The notes: generated by a model not told the origin, from the letters alone. DNA of 64,000 nucleotides from Paragordius varius (GCA_964247055.1 OZ176052.1:6510001-6574000), one strand, 5' to 3'; positions 31,914-44,479 are shown, counted from the stretch's first letter. A program made the numbers and translations.

Positions 31914-34291
31914 CAGTGATACTCAAACCGCGGGCCGCATGCGGCCCTAAGAGCGCTTTAAAATTGCCCTATGACCATATTGATACTTAAATTCTTTTTT
32001 TTATTGATGAATTTTTAAAATATGCATAATCGGATTTTCGATTATTTCAATATTAATTTATTTTATTTAAATTTAATTTAAATAATTTCATTATAACCCA
32101 ATTTGAAATGTATAAAGATTTCCCTACATTAAGATGATTTCAAAATTTTGGCACACATTGTTTTTGTTTCTGCATTCTATTTTCTTTTATATTTTTGTAG
32201 CATTCCTTTTTTGTATTTAAGCAAGCTTTTCACCCATTGCACATACATTTCATTGCTATCCTGCATCATTTTTATAACTCATTCCTATAAAATATTTTTT
32301 AAAACAACATCATTTAATTTCGACCTATTTATAGCATAATGCAAATTAAATTCCTTTTTTAAAAAAAATACCATAATATTTTGACATAAATTCAAAGGAT
32401 GACATCTAATTAAATTATCCGATGTAAATCGCTTCTTTTAAAAAGAGAATGGGAAAAGTCTTTGCTTAAATAAAAATGTCACCCTTATATGTAAGGACAA
32501 CATAATTAAAATACAATATTGAAAAACATTTTACCATCCATCATTCTCACAAATTACCAGAAAATGAGTAAGGAAACGAGAAATATAAAAAAATTAAGGA
32601 AGTATACCAGGAAGAAATATCTATTATATCCATATCTTTCTCTCAGAAAAAAGCTGTAACATTAGCTTCGTATGAAATTTGCTATATTTTAGGAAAAAAT
32701 ATGAAACCGTTTACTGATTGCCAACTAATAAAAGAATATCTAATAAATGGTTGCTTTTTTTATTTGATAAATTCCATAGTAAGATCAGATCATGAGGCAA
32801 ATTAAACTACAACTTTTTGATTCAACAGGTACTCGTCGCATTGAGGATATGTCTAAATATATTTACTATACATTATTGGCTCTGAAAAACTGCAAATATT
32901 TTAGTATTGCTATTGATTCTAGCACTGATATTAGTTCAGCTCCTCAGTGTGCGCTATGAGTTTTTGCAACGACAACATAAACAATGGGGAATATTTTAAA
33001 AAAATTCCAATAAATAATACGACGAAATTGATTTTCTCGAAATAATTAGCACTTTTTTCTATAAAAATGATATATCTATAAAAAAATTGGTTTTGATCTG
33101 CACAGATGGCTGTCCCTCTATGATTGGAATAAACAAAGGATTAATTCCTCTTTCGAAAAACAAATATTTGTAAAATATTTTATCCTTTCACTGCTTAATT
33201 CATAAGCAAAACCTGGTTTCGCGTGTAAAAGATGAATACTCAATTCAGTAATTAAAACGGTTGTGGATATAGTAAACCACAGGGGCAGAGAATTCAAGCC
33301 ATAAATCAAAAACCTTCTGAAAGATATCCCCGTGAGTTTGATGATATTCTTTTGTATACCGGTGTCAGATGGTTAAGCCTTAGCTAAATAGATTTTTTAA
33401 GACATGAAACATTATTTATAAATGATAACAGAAAGTTTGATGAGGAAATTAAAAGTGACAAACTTAGTATCTTAAATACACTTCGGGAGCAAAATAATAA
33501 CCAAATATAATCAAATATTTTCTGAAAAATCAATAATATATAAACAATATTTGATAAATAAAACACTCCTATATTTTCCAACACTTAAAACAATTCATTA
33601 AGAGAATATAAAATTTACCGCGGAGATTAATTTAATAATAGACAACTATTTAACATTTTTATCAAATGAGATGAAATTCAGATTTCAAGAATAAGAAATA
33701 TTAAAAATTGCTTAAAACTCGTTGAAATCCATGACATATGAATATATCCAATATTAAACAATTTGAGCATTTCGGTTTTGAGGCGCATATCATTGGAGAA
33801 TTCGTAGATTTTAAAGATTCCAATTTGGAGGCCATATTCAAGGAGAATCGTAGAGAAGAAAGATATGTAGAGTTTTTGCAAGATGTGCCAAATAAATATG
33901 AAAATATAAAAAATGTGCTCAAGTTATCCTAACTGTTTTTCCCCTAACTTACACGTTTGAGACGGCATATCAAGAATACATACAGAAATCGCTTAACCGA
34001 TGATCATATGGATGACGTATTAAGATTGGCATGTCATTAGGCGAAACCAAATTTGTTAAAAATTATTGGTTAATATCAAAAATAATGATTAAAATATTTT
34101 TTTAAACTAAATGGTGCAAAAAAGTTTTTAGCTGGATTACATCAGCAAAAATATTATTGTGCTGATATTAAGTATATAAAATGTGCATAATTGTCATATA
34201 GCTATGGGTTAATTGCCATTATAAGGTTCATGGCCCTTGAAAAAAAATATATTTTATTTGGCCCGTCAAATTTTTTTGGTGAGTACCACTG
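31914..34291 (+). mobile_element. hAT transposon, decayed (ZBED/Charlie-like transposase)
   Basis: The left end is CAGTGATACTCAAACCGCGG and the right end complement is CAGTGGTACTCACC. The flanking octamers are GTATAGAG and GTTTAGAG (7 of 8 match), a slightly decayed hAT target duplication. Inside, plus-strand fragments read like a hAT transposase: ICTDGCPSMIGINKG (catalytic Asp region), FHCLIHKQNL and VRWLS appear in order between about 33090 and 33390. The reading frame is broken many times, so it is an inactive fossil of about 2.4 kb. The GC-rich CGCGGGCCGCATGCGGCCC just inside the left end is typical of this group. Confidence 0.85.
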
Positions 34292-34317
34292 GTTTAGAGT
34301 CTCTTTTTTCCTTTATT

Positions 34318-34478
34318 ATTAAAGGGTAAGGACTTAAATTTGTATCCGGACATGTGAAGGCTTTAACACTTGCCTGCCCAGGGCTGACAGTGATGATGGA
34401 AAAATTGCGTAGTTTTGGGGTTCGAACTCTGGCACGCAGAGTTTTAGTCCGGCGCCCTACCTAATATACCATCACGCC
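34318..34478 (-). mobile_element. tRNA-derived SINE
   Basis: Read on the minus strand it begins GGCGTGATGGTATATTAGGT, with an A-box-like segment, and has GAGTTCGAACCCC, a near-perfect Pol III B box. The body contains CATCACTGTCAGCCCTGGGC. The older copy at 17805-17940 shares head and body. It sits just outside the right target duplication of the hAT element. The tRNA cloverleaf is no longer intact, so this is not a tRNA gene. Confidence 0.8.
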
Positions 34479-34728
34479 TTCTAGATATTTTTTATATATA
34501 ATAGCCTAAAATTGTATAAAGAGGGTTTGTATAAAATCTAAGTTAAAATATGTCGTTTTTCTTTTAACATTCTTAACACTGCTCATCAATGTTTTGCACC
34601 ACCCCGATTTTATGATACCTAATGGCATGGAAAGGCCAAAACCAAAAAAAATTTAGGGCCACCAATAGGATTTTTTCAAAATTTAATTTTGTATTTAATT
34701 TAAAAAAACAATCATTCCTCGTGTACAT

Positions 34729-35450
34729 ATGTTATTTAAACGAGCAAGTCGAACCAAGTATCATTCCAGATCCAGGTATTTTCATATAATTTTATTTCGA
34801 AAAAGCAAAAATGATCCAAATAAATTTTGCATCTGTTGTGGTAAATATATATTTAAGAAAAATAACTTGTGGAATATCGATGATAATACTGGAAAACTTT
34901 TTGCAAAATATTTTGATACCAAAATTGATAATTACAGAGCATAAGCCCCCCATTTTTCCTAACTAAGACTATACAGAAAATTTATTGGTGATCCATTAAA
35001 TAAAACTTTATCTGAAAATGCCGTTTATCTTTATATTAAAAAATATAAACTGCCTAAAAATGCTGCTTATTCATAAAAAATCTTGAGAAAGATTCAGCCT
35101 CATTCATGTAGTTTCAAAATCAACTAAACTAAGTAAAGCCAAAGCTGAGGCTTGGATAGCTAATGGGCCTTTAATCAAATTTTTTTCACAGATAACTACT
35201 TTATAAACCTATTATCTGCAAAAGAAACAATCTTTTGAAGCTTTAAAAAAATTCAACACTGGGGTATAATATATTTTTAAATATTAGGATTACATAAGTC
35301 TGAAGAGTATAAATTAGGCCAGGAGCTTGTAGAAAGTTACCATCGGATGGGTATATTATTTTATAAAATGTAGACTGTAAAATAACTATGAAGCTACACA
35401 TAGATGAACATATTGAAAGATTTCCGTTTAATTGCATTACCGATTTGAAG
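34729..35450 (+). pseudogene. Decayed Cys-containing gene or element fragment
   Basis: A 71-codon frame starts at 34729 and includes KFCICCGKYIF, then charged residues and YFDTKIDN. Beyond the stop, pieces in other frames still look protein-like (for example KLSKAKAEAWIANGP near 35130). The pattern suggests a broken member of a multicopy gene family, but I cannot name it with confidence. Not expected to be functional. Confidence 0.35.
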
Positions 35451-35767
35451 CGAGCAACTCGCGAAACAATATTTCTGATTTTATTTGGAATTTTATTGCT
35501 ACAATTATTATTTTAAATATATACAATAATATATTAATTAAAAATTTGTAGTTAAAAAGAAAATGAAAATATTGAGAATAATTTTAATATGTATGTATAC
35601 AATTTTTTGTGGAAGTACCTACAAAGATATACGAGTAAATGGATATATAGACTATAATCAACACTAAAATTTGTGTAAAAAATTAATTTGTATAAATAAC
35701 AAAATTCTAGGCATTAAATAAAATGAGATACTAAACAAGCTAAGCCAAAGTATTAAAAATCTAAAAG

Positions 35768-36598
35768 GGCTAAAGTATGTGATAGATCCGGCACAAGCTC
35801 TGCAACCTATCCCCCAAGCGATCCTATAATTATGCCAGATATGGCAAAGGTAACAATAAGGAATGGTAGACCGCGATAGGAGAGGCTTGCAAGCAAAATC
35901 CAGGCAAATTGACATGTCAATTAATTCACAGAATAAAGTTAGATAAATTCCATTGAATCGAATAAAGAGATTAGGTAAATACAAATGGTCCAATCCCATA
36001 ACAGTATATTCTACTAAAAGTGGCTACCCAACATCCATCTGAAATTCAAAATACATAGCAACCAATAATTTAAAAAATTAATATCCACTAGGTATAAATT
36101 AAGGATTTTTTGTAATAATCAACCAAAGAAAAAATCCCTATTAAGTACTCGAAATAACGAAAATTAACAAAATAAATATAGCCTATCTGAAAGCCGAAGG
36201 TTTAAACCATAGAATGCCTCTTTTAGTATTTTTTGAATATAAATCTATACGTGTTTAAAATTAACTTAAAAAAAGATATTTTGACGTTTATATCCGTACT
36301 ATTTTTTTCACCCTGATATTTAAATGACATATTTATATTCAAAAGTTAGAGTTTAAAACGCTTCATTAAATGATATCAATTTATAATATAATAACTTTTT
36401 ATTATAAAGTAATATTTAATTTTCTCTCAATTTTCTCTTGTTTTTAAAAAATTGAAAAACCATAATATCTAAAAATTCTAATTGGGGGAATCAAGAATTT
36501 TTTCAGATTCGATTTTAGAACACTGAAATTAGGCATAATTTGAAATTTTGAGTGGTGGTGCTCAAAAATGTCCAAATTTGTCGACTAGTGTAATCAAA
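35768..36598. repeat. Dispersed repeat E, complete copy
   Basis: Second copy of the repeat at 1-835, from GTGATAGATCCGGCACAAGC to TTTGTCGACTAGTGT. The copies are collinear, with several small indels. A minus-strand frame of 111 codons spans its left end but has no recognisable domain. The right end abuts the palindrome at 36600. Confidence 0.75.
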
Positions 36599-36599
36599 A

Positions 36600-37185
36600 A
36601 AAAATAATGAATCTATATTAAAATATTTTTTTAATTATTAAGCTAAACTCTATTAAAATCGTAACTTCCATACTTTTCAGTAAAAAAAAATTCTATATCA
36701 AAATAAAAGTTATTGTTTTTTATTTTTTTGTTATCTGGTTTATGAGTGTATAAAAAATTTATACTGTTTTATTTTGGAATCTTACATAAATGGAAGTTAT
36801 AAAGTATATGATTTATGCAAAATAGGATTCAAAAGTAGTGGAATACCAACCAAACATCAATACATATTCTAGTAAAAATATTACTTTGTGTTCAAACAAA
36901 TCTGTTACAGGGATTTATACGGATATTATTTGATATCAATATTTTTAAATCCTATTTAGCATAAATTATATACTTTATAACTCCCACTCATGTAAGATTC
37001 CAAAATTTAACAGTATATTTTTATACACTCATAAACCAGATGACAAAAAATAAAAAAAAATATTTTTGAGTTTTTTTTTTACTGAAAAAAATATGAATGT
37101 TAAGATTTTGATAGAGAGTTTAGCTAGTAAAAAATAAAAAAATTATTTTAATATAGTTTCATTAATTTTTTTTGACTTTTTGTGT
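36600..37185. repeat. Palindromic element F, about 590 bp
   Basis: Two arms of about 240 bp mirror each other around roughly 36895. Examples are GGTTTATGAGTGTATAAAAA against TTTTTATACACTCATAAACC, and TTTTGGAATCTTACATAAAT against CATGTAAGATTCCAAAAT. It is non-coding. No second copy was noticed in this window. Confidence 0.8.
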
Positions 37186-37249
37186 TAAAAGAAAAACGCC
37201 ATCTTTTGATCTGAGATTTTATAGAAACGCTATTTATATAATTTTAGGC

Positions 37250-37395
37250 AATTTATATATAGAAAATATCTCCAAAAATGATAATCAACCATAATATCTC
37301 AACTTTTATCATTATTTTGTGAATTATCCTTAATAATCCGTAATTTTCACTTTTAAAATTCACTGGTCATAAGCTATCTCATGAAAAAAAATTTG
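37250..37395 (-). repeat. Right member of the inverted repeat pair (partner 31725-31905)
   Basis: The reverse complement aligns to 31725-31905 at roughly 85% by eye. Just outside lies GCACACAGTG; its complement CACTGTGTGC resembles the ACTGTG outside the left member. Confidence 0.65.
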
Positions 37396-37439
37396 TTAAA
37401 AAAATTAACCCTCTTTTTTGCACACAGTGTATTATATCC

Positions 37440-38610
37440 TGTTTCAAAAAATTTTCCTAGAAAATGACTAAGAATGGCATTTATTGCTCAAAAACAGATA
37501 TTATCTGATGAAAATATTTTAAAAAATGGGAAACAATTATTATTTTGAAATAAAATCCCTTCTGTCTCATTTGTAATTCTAAAAAATCATTTGCCTGCAG
37601 AAGGTTATCCGTCAAAAAAGTTTTTTTTGAAAGAATTCACAAAGCCTTTTACCCTTATATTTTTTATCAATCAGAAATAAGTGGGCTTAAAATATGAGGA
37701 ACTTAATTCAATTATTTAAATAGTTGTCGGTATACTTAACCATAATTGGTGGTAGGTATGTAACCGCCGTAGTTTGAAAAAATATCCAAAGTGGATCTGT
37801 ATATTCTACTATTATGGAAGCCTAGTTATGAATAGATTATTAATTAGACCTGAATTATTATTTAAAAAATTGGACAAATATCTATGTCAAATAGTGGTTT
37901 TCAATGACTTACCTTTGCGACATTCCTGATAAACTAATTTTATACAAGTGTTAAAATTAACAAAATTCCTTTGTATGTAAATCAAATATTATAGTATAAA
38001 GAAAATTTAAATAAAACTTTCCACATAAAATATGTTTGCTACAATTAACTTACTAATACGTAATCATTTATTTATTTAATGAGATGAAATTCGGATACAT
38101 CAGGAATCAAGAAAAATTATTTATAATTCCTTTAATATCTATGGCATAATTTACAAAATATTGAACAACTTGTGCACTCTTGCGCTCATGTTGAGTAATT
38201 TTTCGATTTTAAAAATAATTGCAAGTTAAAAGCTTTATTCAAAATCGCAAATTAAGGTATATTCGTTGATAACTTATGCGAGGTAAGCAAAAACTAAATA
38301 TGTTAATTGATCGCTTACAAGTGCCCGGAAGATATATTAAGATTGTGTCCCGATGCCAAAAACCAGACTTAGAAATTGTTGGGAATAAAATAAAATGCCC
38401 ACTCTAATGATAATGTTATTATCAAATTTTTCTTAGACTAAATCGTACAAGTAGCTGTGATTTATATGCGACTCAAAAAACGGTGTACATTTACGGTATA
38501 AATATCTGTATGTGTGCCCCACGTATGCAATATTTGTGGGTAATATATGGTGCACGGCTCATGAGACAAAAGAACTATTTTATTAAATTTTTTTCGTGAG
38601 TATACCACTG
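37440..38610 (+). mobile_element. hAT remnant, second decayed copy
   Basis: The right end TATACCACTG with an upstream TGAGACAAAAGAAC-type segment resembles the right end of the hAT at 34291. The internal segment AATGAGATGAAATTCGG near 38080 matches 33665-33680 of that element. The left end is unclear and no reading frame survives. Confidence 0.5.
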
Positions 38611-39321
38611 ATTTAAGCCATGCATCTTGAATACAAAAGTATTTAAAATTTTCGGAAGTTATAATCAAATACATTAGTAGTTAATTAATTATAATAATTA
38701 TTAGCGAATTTACAAAAAAAAAACAGTGGCAAAAAATGATATAAGGGTTTTTTAACAACATTATGTTTTTTAAAAAAATTTAACGAACCCGCCTAAAAGA
38801 CAAAAATTGCCTTTTTTTAATTTTTTATATATTTCAAATCTCTCTGGCCTTTAGTCCAAAACAAATGTTGATTACTTTAGCGTTTTTAATTATTTAAAAA
38901 TTAATATTTAATAATCATTAAGAAATTGACATCCATTGTTTTATTCATTGTTTTTAACAGGTAACATAATATTATATGAAACTACTTATCGTAATTATGT
39001 GCAAAATTTGAAATTGTATGATATTGATTTCTACAAAACTAATTTGTTACCTATTTTTTGGGGTAATTAATAAATAATAAAAGTGGTAAGCCCCCTATTG
39101 ATTTTTGATGTTTTAAGAAAATTAGTTATAATAAGTGTTTTGCCAGTATTTATCGGAAAATTAAGTCAAAAACTATTATTACAATTCTTAAACACTAAAT
39201 ATAGGGTTTAGCATCTCTCTCCCCTGTTTCAATTTTAATTATATATATACATATATATATATATGTATATTCTGTTGTTACAATATTATTTTTAATATTT
39301 TTTTTATTGTCTAAAACTAAA
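38611..39321. other. Upstream region of the second GPCR
   Basis: AT-rich sequence that should hold the promoter and 5' UTR of the receptor at 39322. No distinct promoter element can be separated from the AT background. A short TA-rich run lies at 39240-39266. Confidence 0.3.
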
Positions 39322-40620
39322 ATGTCATTACCGGAATGTAATATGTTTACTATGGGTGTTAGTGTATTTATTATTATAGCCACTCCAATCGGGTTAGTTG
39401 GAAACTTTTACCTACTTTTTTTACTTATAATGCCCGAAAAGTTTACAAAATTTGAATGGACGCATATGCGTATGATATATAAACGAAATTCCCGTATACT
39501 TATAACTATAACCAGCCTTTTTTGTTTTCTGCTTTGTCTTTTTACGCTATATTGGCCAGCCCAATATATAACTCAACAGTCTCACGTGCTAACTAATCGT
39601 CGTTCATCTTTACCCCATATTGTCAACACTAATGGTGTTAGACCTAACTATTCGATTTATCCAACAAAAATTCAATGTCTGGTGGAAGAGATTGTTTTAT
39701 GTTTTATAAATTACATGATTATGGTATTGTGTATAGACATATTTTTGACTCTCACGTTCCCATATTTTTACCGTAGACGTTATGCCGTCAAATATACGAT
39801 TTATATAATTGTATTCGTGCTTGCAGTGTTTGCAATTGCCCTATGCTTACCTCGTTTCTTTTTTAAATGTCCTTTACCTGATAATAGCAATGATACAATA
39901 TCAAATAAAATATTAATAAATAAGAATAATAATATGTTTAAGGATGCAAGTTATTACTACAGGCACAATACTAGAGTAATAGCTTATGGTTTAGCCCGGA
40001 CAATAATTATAAATTTGTTCCCTTGTCTCATTACTTTATTGCTGAATGTTGCGATAAGTATATTGTTTCACCGTAAAGAAGAAGAATTACTTAGATCAAC
40101 GGTTTTGTTCGAATATACGGGTCGTAATATTGTAGAAAACCCTAACGTTAGTAATATTTCACACCGTGCTTCAACCGTTAACGCTATCCGTAATACATAC
40201 CTTCAAACCAATGCCAGGGATGCCCTGAAATCACTGAATCTATATTCAAGTGGTAGAATAAATTTGATTAAATACCGTAATAGAAATATATTTTACATTT
40301 TAACCATGTTGAATATCTTACTTTTTATGACAAGCATCCCATGGTTCTTACATCAAATAGTGACATACGCATCATCATTGATAAAAATTGGACCCATATC
40401 ATCATCATCACTATGTAATGATGCGTTCAATTCCGGAATGGAAAGTAATCAAAAAATATATATGAGAACCACTATTTATAACCCAATATATCGAATAATT
40501 GCATACAATTTTCTCCTTATCAAAATATATTTATTCCCCTACATTATAGCGATTGGGCTAGTTTTACACCAACATAAATTGAGATACTTTATTTCTTCAA
40601 ACATTGTATCACCGGCTTAA
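39322..40620 (+). CDS. Divergent rhodopsin-like GPCR, single exon
   Basis: An intronless frame of 432 residues from ATG 39322. Hydrophobic segments lie near residues 10-36, 57-80, 120-142, 157-178, 220-247, 322-345 and 395-420, which fits seven membrane passes. TM1 has the GLVGN motif of class A receptors, and YWPAQYI follows TM2, recalling YWP in the receptor at 23786. The TM3 end reads CIDIFLTLTFPYFYRRRY: the aspartate is kept but the DRY arginine is not. There is no clear NPxxY. The third intracellular loop is long (about 75 residues) and basic. Candidate N-glycosylation sites occur in the second extracellular loop (for example NDT). Ligand unknown; possibly a lineage-specific receptor. 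Confidence 0.75.
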   Translation: MSLPECNMFTMGVSVFIIIATPIGLVGNFYLLFLLIMPEKFTKFEWTHMRMIYKRNSRILITITSLFCFLLCLFTLYWPAQYITQQSHVLTNRRSSLPHIVNTNGVRPNYSIYPTKIQCLVEEIVLCFINYMIMVLCIDIFLTLTFPYFYRRRYAVKYTIYIIVFVLAVFAIALCLPRFFFKCPLPDNSNDTISNKILINKNNNMFKDASYYYRHNTRVIAYGLARTIIINLFPCLITLLLNVAISILFHRKEEELLRSTVLFEYTGRNIVENPNVSNISHRASTVNAIRNTYLQTNARDALKSLNLYSSGRINLIKYRNRNIFYILTMLNILLFMTSIPWFLHQIVTYASSLIKIGPISSSSLCNDAFNSGMESNQKIYMRTTIYNPIYRIIAYNFLLIKIYLFPYIIAIGLVLHQHKLRYFISSNIVSPA

Positions 40621-41547
40621 TTCAACTTTTTATTAAACATAAACTTTGTAATAATATTCTATTACCTAGTATTCCGCAATCCTAATTAAAAATATTTATT
40701 TAATCTGAAATATATTAATATTAAACTAATTAAATATTTTGCATGGTAATGCAGGATATTAAAAGGATGATGTGGTCTAATAACTTAAAAAATGAAATTA
40801 TATCCCATTATTCATTCAGTATCACAAAGAATAAATTGGTTATTTGTGCACATAGCTGAATTTGCAAATACATTTACTAATAATTGAAATCGATTGGATA
40901 TGCGCAAAATATAAATTAGTATAAAAATGATTAATTTTAACAATATGTTACTAAAATGGAGCTTTATTGGTTAAAAAATCTGATCGACTGTGTCAAATTT
41001 TACCAAATTTGGAATGATTGTGGCAATCGCAACTATTATGCATAATTCAAACTAATGAATGAAAATAGTTGTATATGCATACACATTCAAAAATATTTGG
41101 AATGGACACTGGAAATATATGAAAATTAATATTTTACAAAATGGTTTATATGACATATTGATTCGCCTTGTAATAAAATAAACTTGTAAAATGAGAAAAA
41201 TATTTTAATCTATTTTCATAATATTTAATTTATGAAATTTAGCAAGATTTAAAATTTCTGACTTATTGGAAAGTATTACATTAAAATTTACGTTTTATTA
41301 TGCTAATTGCCTGAATGTGAAAGTTACTACTCTATCTATAAATATTATAATCAAAATCGACATAAAAACATAAGTATTTCATAAAAAATATTTTTACAAC
41401 AATTTATTAAGTTTAAAAAATTATTTACTTTTTAAGTATAAACAATTTAAATAGGGTAAATTCAAGTTCTTTGTAATTATACAATCAAATATACATTGCT
41501 AATTTATTATTGAATATTGCCAGAGATAGCATAAACACATAGCACAC
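40621..41547. other. Intergenic, no gene seen
   Basis: AT-rich sequence downstream of the second GPCR. No exons, RNA genes or named repeats were recognised. Confidence 0.35.
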
Positions 41548-42540
41548 AAAAAAATATCCTGATGAAATATTAATTCTGATATAAAAATGTATTAGGATAT
41601 TCAAGTGCTTTCGGTTTTGGAGCTTACGAGTGATAAAAAAGTTGTTCGACTTTTGTGTAGCGCACATTTGGCTAAATGAAATTTTTTTGGTGAAAGCTAG
41701 GAGCTTCATTTCATTTTCTATAATATAATAACCTATATTAATAAAGTAAAGTATTTATATCAAATTACAATTTGGGAAGTAGGCCCCGAACGCAATTTTT
41801 GATTTTTCCGAAACGGGCTAGCTTTCTTTAAATAAACGCAAAACGAGATTGCGCAATCATACTTAGCGTTAAAATTAAAATTTTGGTAAAATTTAGTTGA
41901 GGTTTTCTTCATCTATTTCGAAGTATGGTGGATAAGTAAAAAGTTTAAAAACATTTTTCATATAAATAATTTGATGGAGCATTTTATCACTAGAGTATCT
42001 TGTATAAAAAGTTAGTTTACTTTAAATGTTATATTTTGTCAAAAAATAAAATATATATTTAACATTTAAGACAAACAAAATAAATTAAAGTTCTGAGGTG
42101 ATAGATATGTTAAACATTGAATTATTTGAAAAAAACGGTTGCTATAATATCCTAAAGCATTTGCCGTTTCCACCACAGTACCATTCAACAAAAGAATTTT
42201 TTATCATAATCTATATAAAAAAATTCTTATAGAATAATTATGGCATTTTTGACTTTATTTCAATTAGCCCATTTTTGAAGGTTAAATTTGTGATTATCCG
42301 AGCACTCTAAAATTTTAATTTTGAATAATATTTATAATATATTTAATATTGTTCAAAACTAATTTAGCATTACCAAAAACTTTATTAGTATAATGTGCGC
42401 TAATTTTGCGACTTTTCGATGTAAATCAATTATCATAAAAGTGCAAATAACTTTTATATATAACTCATAAGGCCTAAAACCAAAAGCACCATGATATCCT
42501 TATAGCTTTTTCTGTCAGAATATATATAATTAAGGACATT
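41548..42540. repeat. 1-kb foldback family B, copy 3
   Basis: Both arms are present, from TATCCTGATGAAATATTAAT at the left to TATAATTAAGGACATTTTTT at the right, meeting near 42060. The left arm has GTAGGCCCCGAACGC where other copies have GTGGGCTCCGAA. It is more diverged than the copy at 3800, suggesting an older insertion. Confidence 0.75.
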
Positions 42541-43557
42541 TTTTTTATATAGCCCGATTTCAAGCAATATATACAACAAAGATATTTATTATTGAATAGC
42601 AGTAAAAAGCTTAAGCCATCATTTTCTTTGGTCTTTTGGCAATATTTATGAAACACTTGCAGTTCATTTTGACTCATACTGTATTATGTCAATAAAATTA
42701 TATTAAAATCAGAGTTTGAAATTCAAAAAGAACCCAAAGCTCAGGTTCTCAATGGTTTAAATGGATTCCGGAGGTTAAAAGTTAAATTAGAATTAATTAA
42801 AAATTACCTACCATCTATTAAAAATGAGTGGAATTAATAGATAAATATTTAATTTATTTTGGATAAGTATTTGTTTAAGCCAGGGAGTTAAAATCGCTTA
42901 GCAGGCGGCTTGTTCAACTCGAAAACTTTAGAGGGCTGCATTGGACAAAATAAACAAGTATTAATCAAATATATTTCAATCATGAGTTTGTAAAAAATAA
43001 TCGACTACGATATATATTTAATAATAGGGTCATCCATTGCCAAAATTTGAACAGATCCATTCAGATTTGCCTACATTTATCTTAAACAATAAATTTGAAT
43101 CTAATTATTTTACGGTTAAAATTATAACGATATGAATTTTATCATTAGATAATTTCTTATATTACAAAATATATGTATTTAGTTATACAAATTTCCGCGG
43201 GATGCAAAAGATTTTTGGAGCGCTTGTTGAACACTCCTGGTATATGCAAAAAGAACATTATAATTATCTAATTTGCATATTAGTTTATCTTGGTATGAAA
43301 CCGTATTGTCGCATCGAAATACATGAAATTAGAATTAATTTAGTTCTATCTAATGTTTTTAATAAAACTCGCCAATTTTCAGAACCAAAAATATAGGAAG
43401 TCATATTTCTTATATGATCAGCCCATGCATCAAGCTACTCTCTAAAATTTAGTTTTTAATTATTGATCGAAGTGGCAGATTTGCAAACTAATCAGTGAAA
43501 TGCATATATTTATATCATTGTGTAAGCTCAATATACACTGCGTCTCAGCGGATATAA

Positions 43558-43700
43558 AAAATATCCTAATAAAATATATATAATCTGATAAAAAATGTAT
43601 CAGGATTATCATGCTGCTTCTGGTTTTGTCCCATACGAGTCATTTAAGAAGTTACACTTTTATGGTAAGTGAACCATATCAGAAAATGTATATTAAGGTG
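43558..43700. repeat. Foldback family B, terminal fragment
   Basis: About 140 bp of the left arm end (ATATCCTAATAAAATATATA through GTGAACCATATCAGAAAATG). It stops just before the LINE fragment that begins near 43750, which may have replaced the rest. Confidence 0.7.
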
Positions 43701-43749
43701 AAGAGACTAAAATGCAAAAAAGAATAAAATTTTAATAAAAGTACAGAAT

Positions 43750-44085
43750 CATATTTTGTACAATCTCCTGGAAAGCCCAAATCTCCAATTCTTATATACT
43801 CAACCTCATCAAACCCGAATTTTTACTTCACGATTTAATAATCTTCAAACAGCTAAAATATCTGGGTCATATCCTGCGATCCGACTCGCTAGAAAAAAGC
43901 AAACTTTTTGGGTTGGTAGATGGCACCCGCAGAAGGGGCCGACCCAAAAAGCGGTGGATCGACATGCTTAAATCAATAACAAACCGAACTTTTCTTCAAT
44001 TGTTGAGAGAACAGGATCGTCAAAAATGGAGAACATTAATTTATGAGAAAGCCAAGAGTCACTACATGACTAGCTTATAACAACA
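43750..44085 (+). mobile_element. LINE 3' end fragment
   Basis: One frame from about 43852 to 44078 reads as the C-terminus of a LINE polyprotein: GHILRSDSLEKSKLF, then VDGTRRRGRPKKRWIDM, and QDRQKWRTLIYEKA before a stop. The segment just upstream is in other frames. It ends in ACAACAACAT, compatible with a short CAA tail. It is a different LINE lineage from the pair in PGM1 intron 3 and is 5'-truncated to its last few hundred bases. Confidence 0.82.
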
Positions 44086-44479
44086 ACATATAAAGGTCGT
44101 AAAAAATGAAAAAAGTATAAGCCTTGGGTAAAAAAACCAGTCATACATTTAAATTATTTTTAATAAGAACATATGAAACCTGTTCGGTTGCTTAAGAAAA
44201 ATAAATCATGTCCATCCAAAGCGTATTTTAATATTAATAAAGCTTATTTTTACATTTTAAGATTTTAATACTTGTATAATTCCACAATCTACTAAAAATA
44301 TATGTGCGTAAATCTCGGGCTGTTACGCAGCCAGAGGCGCTTGAAAAAAATATCAACATAATTGTGATCAATATATGTGGATTATTTCGATACATTATTT
44401 AATTGTTATTATGTCATAAGATTTTCAAACGGTGCTTCATATTTTCAAAACTGTGCATTCATACTAATATAATATATAC
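44086..44479. other. Spacer between LINE fragment and satellite
   Basis: AT-rich sequence with no recognised feature. Confidence 0.3.

Noticed and set aside
34318-34478. A functional tRNA gene on the minus strand
   Set aside because: A- and B-box-like segments exist, but the acceptor and anticodon stems do not pair. The sequence continues into a shared SINE body.
35664-35999. 111-codon minus-strand frame at the left end of repeat E
   Set aside because: The frame is not preserved in the other E copy at the window start, and no domain is visible.
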